In this document: positions 1 to 13,653 of the stretch, one piece after another
Numbering within the stretch: position 1 is the stretch's first letter
How the letters are laid out: each line of letters opens with the position of its first letter
NCBI RefSeq assembly: GCF_008327685.1
Contig: NZ_BDDE01000013.1
Span: forward strand, 124,001 to 188,000
DNA: 64,000 nt
Source: Actinomadura sp. K4S16
GTDB lineage: Bacteria; Actinomycetota; Actinomycetes; Streptosporangiales; Streptosporangiaceae
Reading direction: 5' to 3'
Position numbers and translations under genes: made by a program
Notes under the pieces: model-generated
Seen by the model: the letters and a program-made list of their open reading frames with translations, nothing else
The model's database searches: none
What the model was told of the DNA's origin: nothing

Positions 1-1351
1 TCCGCTGGTACATCCACAGGACGTAGATGGCGGCGAGCACGACGCCGCTCACCGCGAGCGCGCCCGCCCACTCGTACCGGCTGAACGTCCCGACGATGAC
101 GAGGAACTCCGAGACGAACGTGGACAGGCCGGGCAGCGACAGCGCGGACAGGCCCGCGATCAGGAACATCCCGGCGAGCACCGGCGCGACCTTCTGCACG
201 CCGCCGAAGTCGGAGATCCGCGCGGACCTCCGCCGGACGATCATGAAGCCGACGACGAGGAACAGCGCGCCGGTGGAGAACCCGTGGTTCACCATGTAGA
301 GCGCGGCGCCGGACTGGCCCTGCGACGTCATCGCGAAGATGCCGAGGACGATGAACCCGAAGTGCGAGACCGACGTGTAGGCGATCAGGCGCTTCATGTC
401 GACCTGGCCGATCGCGAGGACCGCGCCGTAGATGATGCTGAGCACCGCGAACCCGAGCACGACCGGGGTCGCCCACTTGGCGGCGCCGGGGAACAACTCC
501 AGGCAGAACCGGAGCATCCCGTAGGTGCCGACCTTGTCCAGGACGCCGACGATCAGCACCAGCGCGCCGGGCGGGGACTGCTGCGCCGCGTCCGGCAGCC
601 AGGTGTGCACCGGCACCATCGGCGCCTTGATCGCGAACGCGACGAAGAAGCCGAGGAACAGCCACTTGGCCGTCGTCGGGTCGATGTTCATCTTCGACAG
701 CTCGTCGAACATGAACGTGCCCTGCCCGAGGCCGCCCTTCTCGACCGCCCGGCTCGACAGCGGGTACAGCCAGATGACGGCGACGAGCATCAGCAGCCCG
801 CCGAACAGCGAGTACAGCAGGAACTTCACCGCGGCGTAGGAGCGCTGCGGGCCGCCGAAGTACCCGATGATGAAGTACACCGGGATCAGCATCGCCTCGA
901 AGAAGACGTAGAACAGGAACACGTCCGTCGCGGCGAACACGCCGATCATGGCCGATTCGAGCGCCAGCAGCAGCGCGAAGTACGTCTTCGCCGATCGCTT
1001 CGCGGGGACGTCCACGCCGCCGGACCGGTCGGCCTCGCCCCACGACGCCAGCATGACCAGCGGGACGAGGATCACCGACAGCAGGATCAGCACCAGCGCG
1101 ACGCCGTCGACGCCGAGCGCCCAGTGGACGCCGAACTCCTTGATCCACCAGTACTTCTCGGTGAACTGGAAGCGCGGGCCGCCCGCGTCGAAGCCCGCCG
1201 CCATGACCCCGGTGAGGGCGGCGACGAGGAGGGAGACGCCGAGCGAGAACTGCTTGACCAGCGCCTCCCGCTCGCGCGGGATGGCGCTGAGCAGCACCGC
1301 GCCCACGAGTGGCAGCGCGATGAGGACGCTCAGCCAGGGAAAGTCGCTCAT
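1..1351 (-). CDS. nuoM: NADH-quinone oxidoreductase subunit M (3' end outside window)
   Basis: Antiporter-like, proton-pumping membrane subunit of respiratory complex I. About 450 N-terminal residues are present; the C-terminus and the expected nuoN lie beyond the left edge. The translation is a chain of hydrophobic helices, with an ESAMIGVF segment containing the conserved family Glu and the later Lys-bearing helices ([16 protein letters not shown]). The ATG at 1351 overlaps the nuoL stop by 4 bp (ATGA), which fixes the start and indicates translational coupling. It is the last visible gene of a collinear nuoA-to-M operon. Confidence 0.97.
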   Translation of the reverse strand, partial: MSDFPWLSVLIALPLVGAVLLSAIPREREALVKQFSLGVSLLVAALTGVMAAGFDAGGPRFQFTEKYWWIKEFGVHWALGVDGVALVLILLSVILVPLVMLASWGEADRSGGVDVPAKRSAKTYFALLLALESAMIGVFAATDVFLFYVFFEAMLIPVYFIIGYFGGPQRSYAAVKFLLYSLFGGLLMLVAVIWLYPLSSRAVEKGGLGQGTFMFDELSKMNIDPTTAKWLFLGFFVAFAIKAPMVPVHTWLPDAAQQSPPGALVLIVGVLDKVGTYGMLRFCLELFPGAAKWATPVVLGFAVLSIIYGAVLAIGQVDMKRLIAYTSVSHFGFIVLGIFAMTSQGQSGAALYMVNHGFSTGALFLVVGFMIVRRRSARISDFGGVQKVAPVLAGMFLIAGLSALSLPGLSTFVSEFLVIVGTFSRYEWAGALAVSGVVLAAIYVLWMYQR

Positions 1352-3264
1352 GACACGTTCACCACCAGGAGCGCCGCGACCACGAGGGCCGCGCCGCCGA
1401 GCATCGATAGGGCGTAGGAGCGGGCGAAGCCGGTCTGGACGCGCCGGAGCCGGCCGGAGCTGCCGCCGACGCCGGCGGCCGTGCCGTTGACGGCGCCGTC
1501 GACGCCGCGCCCGTCGAACCAGACCGCGAGCCGGGTCAGCCACTGGCCGGGCCGCATCAGCAGCGACTCGTTCAGCGCGTCGCCGTAGAGGTCCTTGCGG
1601 GCCGCGACGGTGATGAAGGAGCCCTTCGGCGCCTCGCGCGGCACCTTGCGGGCGCCGTACTGCATCCAGGCGATCCCGGCACCGACGACCATCAGGACGA
1701 AGGTGGCGGCGCCCGGCGCGGTGAGCCACTTGAACTCGTGCGCGTGCTCGGGCGCCCCGACGACCGGTTCGAGGAAGTCGGCGAAGCCGCCGAGGATGAG
1801 GAACCCGCCCGCGAAGACGGAGCCGACCGCGAGCAGCATCAGCGGCCAGGTCATGACGGCCGGCGACTCGTGCGGGTGGACGTCGTCCTCCCAGCGCTTC
1901 TCACCGAAGAACGTCATGAACATGACCCGCGACATGTAGTACGCGGTGATCCCGGCGCCGATCAGCGCGCAGGAGCCGAGGATCATCCCGGACGTGCCGC
2001 CCTTGTCGTAGGCGGCCTCGATGATGCCGTCCTTGGTGAACCAGCCGGACAGGCCGGGGAACCCGATGATGGCGAGGTACCCGAGCCCGAACGTCGCGTA
2101 GGTGATCACCATCACCGTGCGCAGCGCGCCGTAGTGGCGCATGTTCACATCGTCCTTCATGCCGTGCATGACCGAGCCGGCGCCGAGGAACAGGCCCGCC
2201 TTGAAGAAGCCGTGCGCGACGAGGTGCGCGATGGCGAACACGTAGCCCGCCGGGCCGAGCCCGGCGGCCAGCACCATGTAGCCGATCTGCGACATCGTCG
2301 ATCCGGCGAGGGCCTTCTTGATGTCGTCCTTGCCGCAACCGATGATCGCACCGGCGAGCAGCGTGGCCGCGCCGACGATCGTCACCACCAGCTGCGCGGT
2401 CTCGGACATCTCGAAGATCGGCCCGGAGCGGACGATCAGGTAGACGCCCGCGGTCACCATCGTGGCCGCGTGGATGAGGGCCGACACCGGGGTCGGGCCC
2501 TCCATCGCGTCCAGCAGCCAGGACTGGAGCGGCAGCTGGGCCGACTTGCCGCACGCGCCGACGAGGAGCAGCAGCCCGATGGCCGTCGCGGTGCCGGTGC
2601 CGAGCTTGTCGGCGAGCCCCGCGTGCTCGGCGCCGGTGCCGAGCACCGGCCCGAAGTCGATGGTGCCGAACGTGGCGAAGATCAGCGCGATCGCGATGAT
2701 CAGCCCCATGTCGCCGACGCGGTTGACGACGAACGCCTTCTTCGCGGCGGTCGCGGCCGTCGGCTTGTGCTGCCAGAACCCGATGAGCAGGTAGGAGGCG
2801 AGACCGACGCCCTCCCAGCCGAGGAACAGGATCAGGAAGTTGTTCCCCAGCACCAGCAGCAGCATCGCCGCCAGGAACAGGTTCAGGTAGGCGAAGAACC
2901 GGCGCCGGTCGGGGTCACCCGACATGTAGCCGATCGAGTAGATGTGGATGAGCGAGCCCACCCCGGTGATCAGCAGGACGAAGGTGATGGACAGCGGGTC
3001 CACCAGCAGGTCCATGCCGACCTTGAACGTGCCGACGTCGATGAAGTCCCACAGGTGCACGGTGCGGCGCCGGGTCTCGGCGTCGTACCCGAGCATCTGC
3101 GCGAACATCGCGGCGCCCACCGCGAACGACCCCACCGACAGCGCGGTGCCGAGCAGGTGGCCCCACTTGTCGGTGCGCCTCCCCCCCAGCAGGAGGATCG
3201 CGGCGCCCGCGAGCGGGAGCGCGACGAGGAGCCAGGACGCGGCCTGGATGCCTTCCGCTTTCAT
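1348..3264 (-). CDS. nuoL: NADH-quinone oxidoreductase subunit L
   Basis: The 638-residue antiporter-like subunit at the distal end of the complex I membrane arm, which carries the long lateral helix linking proton channels. The family signature GWEGVG is at 149-154 with its Glu at 151. Dense transmembrane helices and the [12 protein letters not shown] segment follow. The length matches bacterial NuoL (about 610-650). It is separated from nuoK by only 10 bp and overlaps nuoM by 4 bp. ATG start. Confidence 0.98.
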   Translation of the reverse strand: MKAEGIQAASWLLVALPLAGAAILLLGGRRTDKWGHLLGTALSVGSFAVGAAMFAQMLGYDAETRRRTVHLWDFIDVGTFKVGMDLLVDPLSITFVLLITGVGSLIHIYSIGYMSGDPDRRRFFAYLNLFLAAMLLLVLGNNFLILFLGWEGVGLASYLLIGFWQHKPTAATAAKKAFVVNRVGDMGLIIAIALIFATFGTIDFGPVLGTGAEHAGLADKLGTGTATAIGLLLLVGACGKSAQLPLQSWLLDAMEGPTPVSALIHAATMVTAGVYLIVRSGPIFEMSETAQLVVTIVGAATLLAGAIIGCGKDDIKKALAGSTMSQIGYMVLAAGLGPAGYVFAIAHLVAHGFFKAGLFLGAGSVMHGMKDDVNMRHYGALRTVMVITYATFGLGYLAIIGFPGLSGWFTKDGIIEAAYDKGGTSGMILGSCALIGAGITAYYMSRVMFMTFFGEKRWEDDVHPHESPAVMTWPLMLLAVGSVFAGGFLILGGFADFLEPVVGAPEHAHEFKWLTAPGAATFVLMVVGAGIAWMQYGARKVPREAPKGSFITVAARKDLYGDALNESLLMRPGQWLTRLAVWFDGRGVDGAVNGTAAGVGGSSGRLRRVQTGFARSYALSMLGGAALVVAALLVVNVS

Positions 3265-3274
3265 CCCTGGCCTC

Positions 3275-3574
3275 TCAGTACTTCAGCAGGTTCGCGTCGT
3301 CGACCGACGAGGACCTGCGGGTCCGGAAGATGGTCATGATGATCGCCAGACCCACCACGACCTCCGCGGCGGCCACCACCATCACGAAGAAGGCGATGAT
3401 CTGGCCGTCGAGGTTGCCGTGCATGCGGGAGAACGAGACGAACGCCAGGTTCGTCGCGTTCAGCATCAGCTCGACGCACATGAACACCACGATGGCGTTG
3501 CGGCGCACGAGGACGCCGAGCGCTCCGATGGTGAACAGGATCGCCGAGAGCGCCAGGTAGTGCCCCGGACTCAT
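3275..3574 (-). CDS. nuoK: NADH-quinone oxidoreductase subunit K
   Basis: A 99-residue, three-helix membrane subunit of complex I. The two membrane glutamates important for proton pumping in E. coli NuoK (Glu36 and Glu72) have counterparts at E35 (in [11 protein letters not shown]) and E71. Length equals the family norm. The start overlaps the nuoJ stop by 4 bp. Confidence 0.98.
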   Translation of the reverse strand: MSPGHYLALSAILFTIGALGVLVRRNAIVVFMCVELMLNATNLAFVSFSRMHGNLDGQIIAFFVMVVAAAEVVVGLAIIMTIFRTRRSSSVDDANLLKY

Positions 3575-4491
3575 TCGCCTGCCTCGCCTTCACTCGCGCC
3601 GCCGCCGGCGGCCGGGGTCCCCGACTTGACCGAGCGCTCCTCGGCGTCGGTGTCGCGGACGTCCTCGGTGACCGCCTTGACCGCGGCCACGTCCCGTTCG
3701 AGGGCCTCCTCCTCGGAGCCGCCGTACAGGTCGGCGTGCCGCTCCGCGGTGTCGGTGCGGGCCGCGATGACCGGGTTGACCGACAGCTCAGAAGGCGTCC
3801 CGTCGGGCAGCAGCGCCGGCATGTCGACGGCGTTGTGCCGGGCGTAGGTGCCGGGGCCCGGCAGCGGGCCCGGGTGCGAGCCGGACAGGAACCGCTGCCG
3901 CGACAGGTCCTTCTGCGTCGCCTTCGGCTCGGTGCGCTCCCGGTGCGCCAGCACCATCGCGCCCAGCGCCGCGGTGATCAGCAGGGCGCTGGTCGCCTCG
4001 AACGCGAACACGTACTTGGAGAACAGGAGCCGGGCCAGGCCGATGACGTTGCCCTCGGAGTTGGCCTGGGTGAGCCCGGCCGAGTTGCCGAGCGCGGCGT
4101 TGCCGACCCCGACGGTGAGCAGGACGAGGAAGCCGACCGCGGCGATCACCGCCCAGAACCGCTGCCCCCGGATCGTCTCCACCAGCGAGTCGGTGGAGCT
4201 GACGCCGACGAGCATCAGCACGAACAGGAACAGCATCAGCACCGCGCCGGTGTAGACGATCACCTGCACGAACGCCAGGAAGGGCGCGTTCTGGATCGCG
4301 TACAGCGCGGCCAGGGAGAGCATCACGGTCGCCAGCAGCAGCGCCGAGTGCACCGCCTTGCGCGCGAGGATCATGCCGAGTGCGCCGAGCACCGAGACGA
4401 CCGCCAGCAGCCAGAAGAAGAACGGCTCGCCGGACTGCTTGTCGGCGACCTGGGCGGCGAGCACGTGCGCGCTCGCGACGGAGCCGGTCAC
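3571..4491 (-). CDS. nuoJ: NADH-quinone oxidoreductase subunit J with long C-terminal tail
   Basis: Membrane subunit of complex I. Residues 1 to about 185 form the usual five-helix NuoJ core ([41 protein letters not shown]). The remaining 120 or so residues are a polar tail rich in Glu, Asp and Ala, probably cytoplasmic. E. coli NuoJ is only about 184 residues long; actinobacterial NuoJ proteins often carry such tails. The start overlaps the nuoI stop by 4 bp. The tail's function is unknown. Confidence 0.96.
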   Translation of the reverse strand: MTGSVASAHVLAAQVADKQSGEPFFFWLLAVVSVLGALGMILARKAVHSALLLATVMLSLAALYAIQNAPFLAFVQVIVYTGAVLMLFLFVLMLVGVSSTDSLVETIRGQRFWAVIAAVGFLVLLTVGVGNAALGNSAGLTQANSEGNVIGLARLLFSKYVFAFEATSALLITAALGAMVLAHRERTEPKATQKDLSRQRFLSGSHPGPLPGPGTYARHNAVDMPALLPDGTPSELSVNPVIAARTDTAERHADLYGGSEEEALERDVAAVKAVTEDVRDTDAEERSVKSGTPAAGGGASEGEAGE

Positions 4492-5156
4492 TTGCCCTCA
4501 CCGCCCTTGCGCGCCTTCTCGCGCTTGACGGCCTGGTCCATGCCGGCGCGGCCGCCGCTCTCGGAAGGAACGGTTGGAGCCGAAGGCGATCCGGGGGGCG
4601 TGGGGGGTCGTCCCCCCTCGGAGGACGCGGTCGGCGCGGAGTCGCTCTCCTGGAGGCCGAGGCGGTAGTAGTCCTCCTCGGTGTCGCCGAGCCGCATCTC
4701 GTGCGGGGGCGCCTCCATGCCCTCGCGCAGCGGCGCCAGCAGCATCTCCTTGGTGTAGATGAGGCTCTCGCGGCTGTCGTCGGCGAGTTCGTACTCGTTG
4801 GTCATCGTGAGCGCCCGGGTCGGGCACGCCTCGATGCACAGGCCGCACAGGATGCACCGCAGATAGTTGATCTGGTAGGTGCGCCCGTACCGCTCGCCGG
4901 GCGAGTACCGCTCATCGGCCGTGTTGTCGGCGCCCTCGACGAAGATCGCGTCCGCGGGGCACGCCCACGCGCACAGCTCGCAGCCGACGCACTTCTCCAG
5001 GCCGTCCGGCCACCGGTTCAGCTGGTGCCGCCCGTGGAAGCGAGGAGCCGTCGGCTTCTTCACCTCGGGGTACTGAACGGTCTCGCTCTTCATGAACATC
5101 TGGTGGAACGAGACCCCGAACCCCTTGACCGGGTTCAGGAAATCAGTGAGTCCCAC
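4488..5156 (-). CDS. nuoI: NADH-quinone oxidoreductase subunit I (two [4Fe-4S] clusters)
   Basis: Peripheral-arm ferredoxin-like subunit of 222 residues that passes electrons toward NuoB. Two CxxCxxCxxxCP motifs are visible: C56, C59, C62, C66 and C101, C104, C107, C111. The C-terminal 45 residues are Pro/Ser/Gly-rich and are partly encoded by a GC-rich palindrome that also occurs between rex and hemA (see repeat at 4591-4617). That repeat appears to lengthen the protein harmlessly beyond the ferredoxin fold. The start overlaps the nuoH end by 14 bp. Confidence 0.97.
   Translation of the reverse strand: MGLTDFLNPVKGFGVSFHQMFMKSETVQYPEVKKPTAPRFHGRHQLNRWPDGLEKCVGCELCAWACPADAIFVEGADNTADERYSPGERYGRTYQINYLRCILCGLCIEACPTRALTMTNEYELADDSRESLIYTKEMLLAPLREGMEAPPHEMRLGDTEEDYYRLGLQESDSAPTASSEGGRPPTPPGSPSAPTVPSESGGRAGMDQAVKREKARKGGEGK
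4591..4617 (+). repeat. GC-rich 27-bp repeat inside nuoI, copy 1
   Basis: A G6-CGTG-G5-TCGT-C6 block. An inverted-orientation copy lies at 39056-39082 with 2 mismatches in 27. The G and C tracts can pair as a hairpin. Here it is translated as part of the Pro-rich NuoI tail. Confidence 0.6.
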
Positions 5157-6483
5157 TGGTGACCTCCTCGGAGGGGGTTTCGATCGTGGCCGGCCGGACC
5201 GGCTCGGGAGCGCGGCCGTGGTAATGGGGCGCGTCCATCGGCGGGACCGGGAACCCGCCCGCCGACGGGTCGGTGCGCGGACCCTCCGTCGCCCCCGGGA
5301 CGATCTCCTTGCCGTCCTCGCGGCCGCGGGCCATCTCCCACACCACCGTGGCGACCAGCACGACCGCGGCGACCACGGCGGCGGCGATGAACAGCTGCCG
5401 CATCTCGTAGCCGTCGTTGCGCAGCGCGCGGATCGTCGCGACCAGCAGGATCCAGCCGAGCGAGAAGGGCATCAGCACCTTCCAGCCGAGCTTCATGAGC
5501 TGGTCGTAGCGGACCCGCGGCAGCGAGCCGCGCAGCCAGATGAAGAAGAAGATGAACAGGAAGACCTTGACCAGGAACCACAGCACCGGCCACCAGCCGG
5601 AGTTGGCGCCCGCCCACACCGTGGAGATCGGCGCGGGAGCGCGCCAGCCGCCGAGGAACAGCGTGGTGGCCAGGGCCGACAGCGTCGCCAGGTTGATGTA
5701 CTCCGCGAGGAAGAACATCGCGAACTTCAGCGACGAGTACTCGGTGTGGAAGCCGCCGACCAGCTCGCCCTCGCCCTCGGGCAGGTCGAACGGGATGCGG
5801 TTCGACTCGCCCATCATCGTGATGACGTACACGACGAACGACGGCGCGAGCAGCACCACGAACCACTTGTCGTGCTGCGCCGCGACGATCTCCGAGGTGG
5901 ACATCGAGCCCGCGAACATGAACACGGCCACGAACGACAGGCCCATCGCGATCTCGTAGGAGATCATCTGGGCGGACGAGCGCAGCCCGCCGAGCAGCGA
6001 GTACGGCGACATCGAGGACCAGCCGGCCAGCACGATGCCGTAGATCCCCATCGACGACATCGCGAGGACGAGCAGCACCGCGACCGGCAGGTCGGTGCCC
6101 TGCAGCGCCGTCTGGTGCCCGAACACCGACACCGTCGGCCCGAACGGGATGATGATGAACGAGATGAACGCCGGCACCGCCGACATCACCGGCGCGAGGA
6201 CGAACACGACCTTGTCCACCTGGCGGGGGACGATGTCCTCCTTCAGCGCCAGCTTGACGCCGTCGGCGAGGCCCTGCAGCAGGCCGAAGGGCCCGGCGCG
6301 GTTGGGGCCGACGCGCAGCTGCATCCGGCCGATGACGCGCCGCTCGATCCACATCGTCATCAGCACGGTGACGACGAGGAACACGAAGACGGCGAGGACC
6401 TTGCCGCCGATCAGCCACCACGGGTCCGACCCGAAGTCCTGCAGCTGCGGGTCGGGCGCCGGCGCCGCGGCCAGGTAGCTCAT
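5143..6483 (-). CDS. nuoH: NADH-quinone oxidoreductase subunit H
   Basis: A 446-residue membrane subunit that joins the peripheral and membrane arms and forms part of the quinone chamber. The ND1 family signature is visible ([20 protein letters not shown], then [12 protein letters not shown]), followed by eight or so helices. The ATG at 6483 overlaps the nuoG stop by 4 bp, so the longer upstream reading frame is not used. A polar C-terminal tail of about 60 residues is an actinobacterial extension. Confidence 0.97.
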   Translation of the reverse strand: MSYLAAAPAPDPQLQDFGSDPWWLIGGKVLAVFVFLVVTVLMTMWIERRVIGRMQLRVGPNRAGPFGLLQGLADGVKLALKEDIVPRQVDKVVFVLAPVMSAVPAFISFIIIPFGPTVSVFGHQTALQGTDLPVAVLLVLAMSSMGIYGIVLAGWSSMSPYSLLGGLRSSAQMISYEIAMGLSFVAVFMFAGSMSTSEIVAAQHDKWFVVLLAPSFVVYVITMMGESNRIPFDLPEGEGELVGGFHTEYSSLKFAMFFLAEYINLATLSALATTLFLGGWRAPAPISTVWAGANSGWWPVLWFLVKVFLFIFFFIWLRGSLPRVRYDQLMKLGWKVLMPFSLGWILLVATIRALRNDGYEMRQLFIAAAVVAAVVLVATVVWEMARGREDGKEIVPGATEGPRTDPSAGGFPVPPMDAPHYHGRAPEPVRPATIETPSEEVTSGTH

Positions 6484-8948
6484 CGGATGCCTCCAGCGTT
6501 CTCGGTCGCGGTCGCGAGCACCGCGCTCGCGATCTTGACGACGCCTCCCGCCTCCGCGCCGAGGTCCCGGTGCACGGCGCAGCCGGCCGAGTTCGTCGGC
6601 AGCCACACCACCCGGTCGGGCAGGTCGGGGGTGATCTCCAGCGGGAGCGTGACCTCGCCGCGCGCGGCCGTGACGGTCACCGCGCCGGTCGCGCCGATCT
6701 CCGCGGCGGTCGCGGGCGACAGCCGGGCGACGGCGTGCTTGGCGGTGCCCGCGAGGAACGGCTCGCCGTCCTGCAGGCGGCCCCGGTCCAGCAGCAGCCG
6801 CCACGTCGCGAGGAGTGCCTCGCCCTGCTCGGGGTGCGGGGGCAGGCCCTGCGCGACGTTCGGCGCGTCCGGGCGCTCGCCGCGGTAGGCGCCGAGGGCG
6901 GCCATCTCGCGGCGCGCGGCCTCGGGCTCCGGCAGACCGAGGTGGACGTCCATCTCGTCGGCCAGCGCGTGCAGCACCCGCAGGTCGGACATCCGCCCGG
7001 CGGACTTGAGCACCACGTCGAACTGGCGGCCGCGGCCCTCCCAGTCGACGAACGTCCCGGACTTCTCCGCGACCGCCGCGACCGGCAGGACGACGTCGGC
7101 GCGGTCGGTGACCGCGCTCGGCCGCTGCTCCAGGCTCACCACGAACGGGGCGGCCTCCAGCGCCCGCAGCATCGCCTCCGGGTCGGCCAGGTCGTAGGGG
7201 TCGACGCCGCCGACGAGCAGCGCGCCGCGCCGCCCCGCGGCCGCCTCCGCGATGATGCCGGCCGTGTCCTCGCCGGGCCCGGCGGGCAGGTCGGCGACGC
7301 CCCAGGCGCGGGCGACCTCGGCGCGCGCCTGCGGGTCGGTGACCGGGCGGCCGATCGGCAGCAGCCCGGGCAGCGCCCCGGCCTCGATCGCGCCGCGCTC
7401 ACCGGCCCGGCGCGGCACCCAGGCCAGCCGGGCGCCGGTCGCCTGCGCCACCCGGACCGCCGACGTCAGCGCGCCGGGGCTGGTGGCGAGCCGCTCGCCG
7501 ACGAGGATGACGGCGCCGGGCGTCTCCAGCAGCGTGCGGATGTCGGACTTGGCGGCGTCCCCGATGAGGGAGCCGAGGGTCTCGGCCTCCGCGCCGGGCG
7601 GCGTCGGCAGCAGCGTGCCGCCGACCTTCCCCAGCCCGCGGGTGGCGAACGGGGCCGCGGCGAACACCTTCAGGCGGTTCTTGCGGAACGCCTTGCGGAG
7701 CCGCAGGAAGACGATCGGCGACTCCTCCTCGGGCTCGAACCCGGCGAGGAGGACGACCGGCGCCTTCTCCAGGTCGGCGTAGGTGACCTCGATCGGGTGC
7801 CCCGCGACGGAGGAGGCCAGGAACCGCGACTCCTCGTCCGACAGCGGCCGGGCCCGGAAGTCGACGTCGTTGGTGCCGAGCGCGATCCGGGCGAACTTGC
7901 TGTAGGCGTAGGCGTCCTCGAGCGTGACGCGGCCGCCGGTCAGGACGCCGGCGGAGCCGCGCGCCGCCGCGAGGCCGCGCGCCGCGATGGTGAGCGCCTC
8001 GGGCCAGGACGCCGGCTCCAGCTCGCCGTCCTCGCCCCGGACGAGCGGGTGCGTGAACCGGTCGGGCTGCGTGGTGTAGGCGAACGCCCAGCGGCCCTTG
8101 TCGCAGTTCCATTCCTCGTTGACCTGCGGGTCGTCCCCGGCCAGCCGCCGCGTGATCTTCCCGCGGCGGTGGTCGGTGCGCATCGAACAGCCGGACGCGC
8201 AGTGCTCGCACACGCTCGGCTGCGACACGAGGTCGAACGGGCGGGACCGGAACCGGTAGGCGGTGCCGGTGAGCGCTCCCACCGGGCAGATCTGCACGGT
8301 GTTGCCGGAGAAGTAGGAGTGGAACGGGTTGCCGTCGGCGGTCCCGACCTCCTCCTTCGCGCCCCGGGCGAACAGGTCGATGAACGGGTCGCCCGCGATC
8401 TGCTCGGAGAACCGGGTGCAGCGGGTGCACTGGATGCAGCGCTCGCGGTCGAGCAGCACGCCGCTGGACAGCGGGAGCGGCTTCGGCCAGGTCCGCTTGG
8501 TCTCCAGGAACCGGGTCTCGCCGCGCCCGTTGGACATCGCCTGGTTCTGCAGGGGGCACTCGCCGCCCTTGTCGCAGATCGGGCAGTCCAGCGGGTGGTT
8601 GATGAGCAGGAACTCCATGATGCCGTGCTGGGCCTTGTCGGCCACCGGCGAGGTGAGCTGGGTCTTGACGACCATGCCCGGCATCACGGCGGTGGTGCAG
8701 GACGCCTGCGGCTTCGGCATCCCGCGGCCGTTCCCGGCGTCCGGGATCTCGACCAGGCACTGCCGGCAGGCGCCGATCGGGTCGAGCAGCGGGTGCTCGC
8801 AGAACCGGGGGATCTGGATGCCGAGCAGCTCGGCGGCCCGGATGATCAGGGTGCCCTTCGGCACCTCGATCTCGAAGCCGTCGATGGTGCAGGAGACCAT
8901 CTCCACCTGCTCAACCGACTTGCCCGACTTGTCGTCGGTGACGGTCAC
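6480..8948 (-). CDS. nuoG: NADH-quinone oxidoreductase subunit G
   Basis: The 822-residue iron-sulfur subunit of the NADH-oxidising module. The N-terminus has a [2Fe-2S] ferredoxin domain ([17 protein letters not shown]), a His-ligated cluster region, the [10 protein letters not shown] and CPVGAL clusters, and then a molybdopterin-oxidoreductase-like domain beginning near VCEHCASGC. The GTG at 8948 is chosen because it overlaps the nuoF stop by 4 bp (GTGA); the upstream in-frame extension runs through nuoF in another frame. Confidence 0.96.
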   Translation of the reverse strand: MTVTDDKSGKSVEQVEMVSCTIDGFEIEVPKGTLIIRAAELLGIQIPRFCEHPLLDPIGACRQCLVEIPDAGNGRGMPKPQASCTTAVMPGMVVKTQLTSPVADKAQHGIMEFLLINHPLDCPICDKGGECPLQNQAMSNGRGETRFLETKRTWPKPLPLSSGVLLDRERCIQCTRCTRFSEQIAGDPFIDLFARGAKEEVGTADGNPFHSYFSGNTVQICPVGALTGTAYRFRSRPFDLVSQPSVCEHCASGCSMRTDHRRGKITRRLAGDDPQVNEEWNCDKGRWAFAYTTQPDRFTHPLVRGEDGELEPASWPEALTIAARGLAAARGSAGVLTGGRVTLEDAYAYSKFARIALGTNDVDFRARPLSDEESRFLASSVAGHPIEVTYADLEKAPVVLLAGFEPEEESPIVFLRLRKAFRKNRLKVFAAAPFATRGLGKVGGTLLPTPPGAEAETLGSLIGDAAKSDIRTLLETPGAVILVGERLATSPGALTSAVRVAQATGARLAWVPRRAGERGAIEAGALPGLLPIGRPVTDPQARAEVARAWGVADLPAGPGEDTAGIIAEAAAGRRGALLVGGVDPYDLADPEAMLRALEAAPFVVSLEQRPSAVTDRADVVLPVAAVAEKSGTFVDWEGRGRQFDVVLKSAGRMSDLRVLHALADEMDVHLGLPEPEAARREMAALGAYRGERPDAPNVAQGLPPHPEQGEALLATWRLLLDRGRLQDGEPFLAGTAKHAVARLSPATAAEIGATGAVTVTAARGEVTLPLEITPDLPDRVVWLPTNSAGCAVHRDLGAEAGGVVKIASAVLATATENAGGIR

Positions 8949-10243
8949 TTGGCACCTCCCCAGAGGGTGGACTTGGCCGGGTCGAACGGGCAGGCGCCCA
9001 GCTCGAAGTGCCGGAGGTACTCGTCCCGGAACAGCTTGATGGACGAGACGACCGGGCTGGTCGCGCCGTCGCCGAGGGCGCAGAACGCCCGGCCGAGGAT
9101 GTTGTCGGAGATGTCGAGCAGGGTCTCCAGGTCCTCCTCGGTGCCCTGTCCGGCCTCCAGCCGCTTCAGCATCTGCTTGTACCAGTAGGTGCCTTCGCGG
9201 CACGGCGTGCACTTGCCGCACGACTCGTGCGCGTAGAACTCCGACCAGCGCAGCACGGCGCGGACGACGCAGGTCGTCTCGTCGAAGATCTGCAGGGCCC
9301 GGGTGCCGAGCATGGACCCGGCGGCGCCGACGGACTCGAAGTCCAGCGGCACGTCCAGGTGCTCCTCGGTGAAGATCGGCGTGGACGACCCGCCGGGCGT
9401 CCAGAACTTCAGCCGGTGCCCCTCGCGGACGCCGCCCGCCATGTCGAGCAGCTCCCGCAGCGTGATGCCGAGCGGCGCCTCGTACTGCCCGGGCCGCGTG
9501 ACGTGCCCGGACAGCGAGAAGATCCCGAAGCCCTGGGACTTCTCGGTGCCCATCGCGGCGAACCACTCCGGCCCGTTGGCGATGATCGAGGGAACCGAGG
9601 AGATCGACTCGACGTTGTTGATGACGGTGGGCCCGCCGTACAGGCCCGCGACCGCCGGGAAGGGGGGCTTCAACCTGGGCTGACCGCGGAACCCTTCGAG
9701 GGAGTCCAGCAGCGCCGTCTCCTCGCCGCAGATGTAGGCCCCGGCGCCGCTGTGCACGACCACGTCCAGGTCGTAGCCGGAGCCGAGGATGTCCTTGCCG
9801 AGGTAGCCGGCCTCGTACGCCTCCGCCACCGCCTGGTGGAGGCGGCGGATCACGTGCAGCACCTCGCCGCGCACGTAGACGAACGCGAGGTTCGACTTGA
9901 TCGCGTACGCGCTGATGATGATGCCCTCGACGAGCACGTGCGGGTTGGCCATCATCAGCGGGATGTCCTTGCACGTCCCCGGCTCGGACTCGTCGGCGTT
10001 GACGACGAGGTAGCGCGGGTTCGGGCTGGACGGCGGCAGGAAGCCCCACTTCATCCCGGTGGGGAAGCCCGCGCCGCCGCGGCCGCGAAGGCCGGAGTCC
10101 TTGACCGCCTGGACGATCTCGTCCGGCTCCATGCGGAACGCCTTGCGCAGCGCCTCGTAGCCGCCGTCGCGCTCGTAGCCCGCGCGGGTGAACGAGTCGG
10201 CCTGGTCCCAGTTCTTGGTGAGGATCGGGGTGAGCGTGGTCAC
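8945..10243 (-). CDS. nuoF: NADH-quinone oxidoreductase subunit F (NADH/FMN site)
   Basis: The 432-residue flavoprotein that binds NADH and FMN and passes electrons to a [4Fe-4S] cluster. Glycine-rich nucleotide-binding segments ([29 protein letters not shown]) and the cluster motif [11 protein letters not shown] near residue 342 are present. It starts with GTG at 10243 in a 4-bp overlap with the nuoE stop. Length is typical for the family. Confidence 0.98.
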   Translation of the reverse strand: MTTLTPILTKNWDQADSFTRAGYERDGGYEALRKAFRMEPDEIVQAVKDSGLRGRGGAGFPTGMKWGFLPPSSPNPRYLVVNADESEPGTCKDIPLMMANPHVLVEGIIISAYAIKSNLAFVYVRGEVLHVIRRLHQAVAEAYEAGYLGKDILGSGYDLDVVVHSGAGAYICGEETALLDSLEGFRGQPRLKPPFPAVAGLYGGPTVINNVESISSVPSIIANGPEWFAAMGTEKSQGFGIFSLSGHVTRPGQYEAPLGITLRELLDMAGGVREGHRLKFWTPGGSSTPIFTEEHLDVPLDFESVGAAGSMLGTRALQIFDETTCVVRAVLRWSEFYAHESCGKCTPCREGTYWYKQMLKRLEAGQGTEEDLETLLDISDNILGRAFCALGDGATSPVVSSIKLFRDEYLRHFELGACPFDPAKSTLWGGAK

Positions 10244-11015
10244 TTGTTCCGCCCCTCCTGCGACCCGGGCTTGGCCTCGCCGCCGACCGGCTTGCCCGGC
10301 TCCTGCGGCGGGGAGCCCATGTCCTCGGGCTTCACCGGCTCCTCGGGACGCTCGCGCTCGACGTCGGCGCGGGGCGCCTCCCAGCCGCGCTGCTTCGCGA
10401 TCTCCAGTCCGACCAGCGACTCCGGCCCGGCCTGGACGCCCTCGCCGGCGCGCCCGTCCGGGAACCCGGCGAGCACGCGGGACGCCTCCTTCCAGGTGGC
10501 CAGGCTCTTCGGGCCACGCGAAGGAAGCACTTGCTTACCAGAGCGCAGGTCGTCGACGAGCCGCTTGGCCTTCTCGGGAGTCATGTTGTCGAAGAACTCC
10601 CAGTTGACCATCATCACCGGCGCGAAGTCGCAGGCCGCGTTGCACTCGATCCGCTCCAGGCTGACCTTGCCGTCCGGGGTGGCCTCGTCGTGGCCGACCC
10701 CGGTGTGCTCGCTCAGCTCGTCCCAGATCTGGTCGCCGCCCATGACGGCGCACAGCGTGTTGATGCAGACGCCGACGTGGTAGTCGCCGACCGGCGCGTG
10801 CTTGTACTGCGTGTAGAAGGTGGCGACGCCCGTCACCTGCGCCGGGGTGATGCCGAGCTGCTCCGCGCAGAACTCGATCCCGGCCTCGGTGATGTGGCCC
10901 TCCTCCGACTGCACCAGGTGCAGCAGCGGCAGCAGCGCGGAGCGCGGCCGGGGGTACCGGCCGATGATCTCCTTGGCGTCGCGCTCCAGCCGCTCGCGGA
11001 CCTCAGGTCCGTATG

Positions 11016-11019
<4 letters not shown>
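10240..11019 (-). CDS. nuoE: NADH-quinone oxidoreductase subunit E
   Basis: The 259-residue thioredoxin-fold [2Fe-2S] subunit of the NADH module. The ligands are in CINTLC and ECNAAC. Residues after about 165 form a Lys/Glu/Pro-rich extension beyond the E. coli length of about 166, ending in a charged tail. The ATG at 11019 overlaps the nuoD stop by 4 bp. Position between nuoD and nuoF is canonical. Confidence 0.97.
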
Positions 11020-12358
<1,339 letters not shown>

Positions 12359-12362
<4 letters not shown>

Positions 12363-13105
12363 ACGTACGACCTCCGCTCGTCGGGCGGGGGGATCTCCGC
12401 GCCGCGGTACTCGACGGGGATGCCGCCGAGGGGGTAGTCCTTGCGCTGCGGATGGCCGACCCAGTCGTCGGGCATCTCGATCCGCGTGAGCGCCGGGTGG
12501 CCGTCGTAGATGATCCCGAAGAAGTCGTAGGTCTCCCGCTCGTGCCAGTCGCTCGTCGGGTAGACCGGCACCAGCGACGGGACGTGCGGGTCGGCGTCCG
12601 GGCAGGTCACTTCCAGCCGGACGCGCCGGTTGTGCGTGATCGACAGCAGGTGCACCACCGAGTGCAGCTCGGCGCCCTCGTCCTTCGGGTAGTGCACGCC
12701 CGAAACGCCCGAGCACATCTCGAAGCGCAGGGACGGCTCGTCCCGCATGGTCCGCGCGACCTCCACCAGGTGCTCGCGCTTGACGAAGAACGTGATCTCG
12801 CCGCGGTCGACGACGACCCGCTCGACCGCGTCGCCGAAGTGGGGGTAGGCCCGCTCCAGCTCGTCGGCGACCTCGTCGAACTCGCCGGCCTCGGCGGCGC
12901 CGCCGGGCCCGCCGTACGGGCGCTGCGCGGACACCTTCGGGCTCTGCCGGATGACGAGCCCGCCGTAGCCGGAGGTGTCGCCGGTGGTCCGCGCGCCGAA
13001 CATGCCCTTGCGGACGACCGGCTGCTCGCGGCGCTCCTCCTCCGCCTGCGCGGGGAGCTTGTCGGCGTTCTGCTCGGCCTGCTGCTCAGGGTTCTGAGAG
13101 CTCAT
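12359..13105 (-). CDS. nuoC: NADH-quinone oxidoreductase subunit C
   Basis: The 248-residue 30-kDa-type subunit of the peripheral arm. The signature [20 protein letters not shown] is visible, followed by [16 protein letters not shown]. The first 60 residues are a polar extension (Gln/Glu-rich) absent from shorter homologues. It starts 1 bp after the nuoB stop. Confidence 0.97.
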
Positions 13106-13106
13106 T

Positions 13107-13652
13107 TCACGCTCCCTGCCCGAGCAGCGGAAGACGGCGGCGCTTGGCCTCTTCCAGCTCGGCGATCTGCTTCGCGCGCTGCGGCCCGAGCTTGGTGTTC
13201 TGGATCTTGTCGTGCAGCTTCAGGATCGCGTCCAGCAGCATCTCGGGCCGCGGCGGGCAGCCGGGAAGGTAGATGTCCACCGGGACGATGTGGTCCACGC
13301 CCTGCACGACCGCGTAGTTGTTGAACATGCCGCCGGACGAGGCGCACACGCCCATCGCGATGACCCACTTCGGCTCGGTCATCTGGTCGTAGATCTGCCG
13401 CAGCACCGGCGCCATCTTCTGGCTCACCCGGCCCGCGACGATCATCAGGTCGGCCTGCCGCGGCGTCGCCGAGGCGCGCTCCATCCCCCACCGGGAGAAG
13501 TCGTGCCGGGGGTCGCCGGCGGCCATCATCTCGATCGCGCAGCACGCGAGGCCGAACGTCGCCGGCCAGACCGAGGAACTGCGCGCCCACCCCGCCGCCT
13601 GCTCGACCGTGCTCAGCAGGAATCCGCTGGGGAGTTTCTCCTCTAGACCCAT
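13107..13652 (-). CDS. nuoB: NADH-quinone oxidoreductase subunit B
   Basis: The 181-residue subunit carrying the terminal [4Fe-4S] cluster N2, the electron donor to quinone. The tandem cysteines ([11 protein letters not shown]) and the other ligands in MGVCASSG and [10 protein letters not shown] are present. The ATG at 13652 (MGLEEKL) lies 1 bp from the nuoA stop; an upstream in-frame ATG would run into nuoA and is rejected. Confidence 0.97.
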   Translation of the reverse strand: MGLEEKLPSGFLLSTVEQAAGWARSSSVWPATFGLACCAIEMMAAGDPRHDFSRWGMERASATPRQADLMIVAGRVSQKMAPVLRQIYDQMTEPKWVIAMGVCASSGGMFNNYAVVQGVDHIVPVDIYLPGCPPRPEMLLDAILKLHDKIQNTKLGPQRAKQIAELEEAKRRRLPLLGQGA

Positions 13653-13653
13653 G

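Noticed and set aside
284..3339. Long plus-strand reading frames through nuoM and nuoL
   Set aside because: GC-biased antisense shadows, rich in Arg/Asp/Glu/Gly with no recognisable family; the minus-strand nuo genes account for the DNA.
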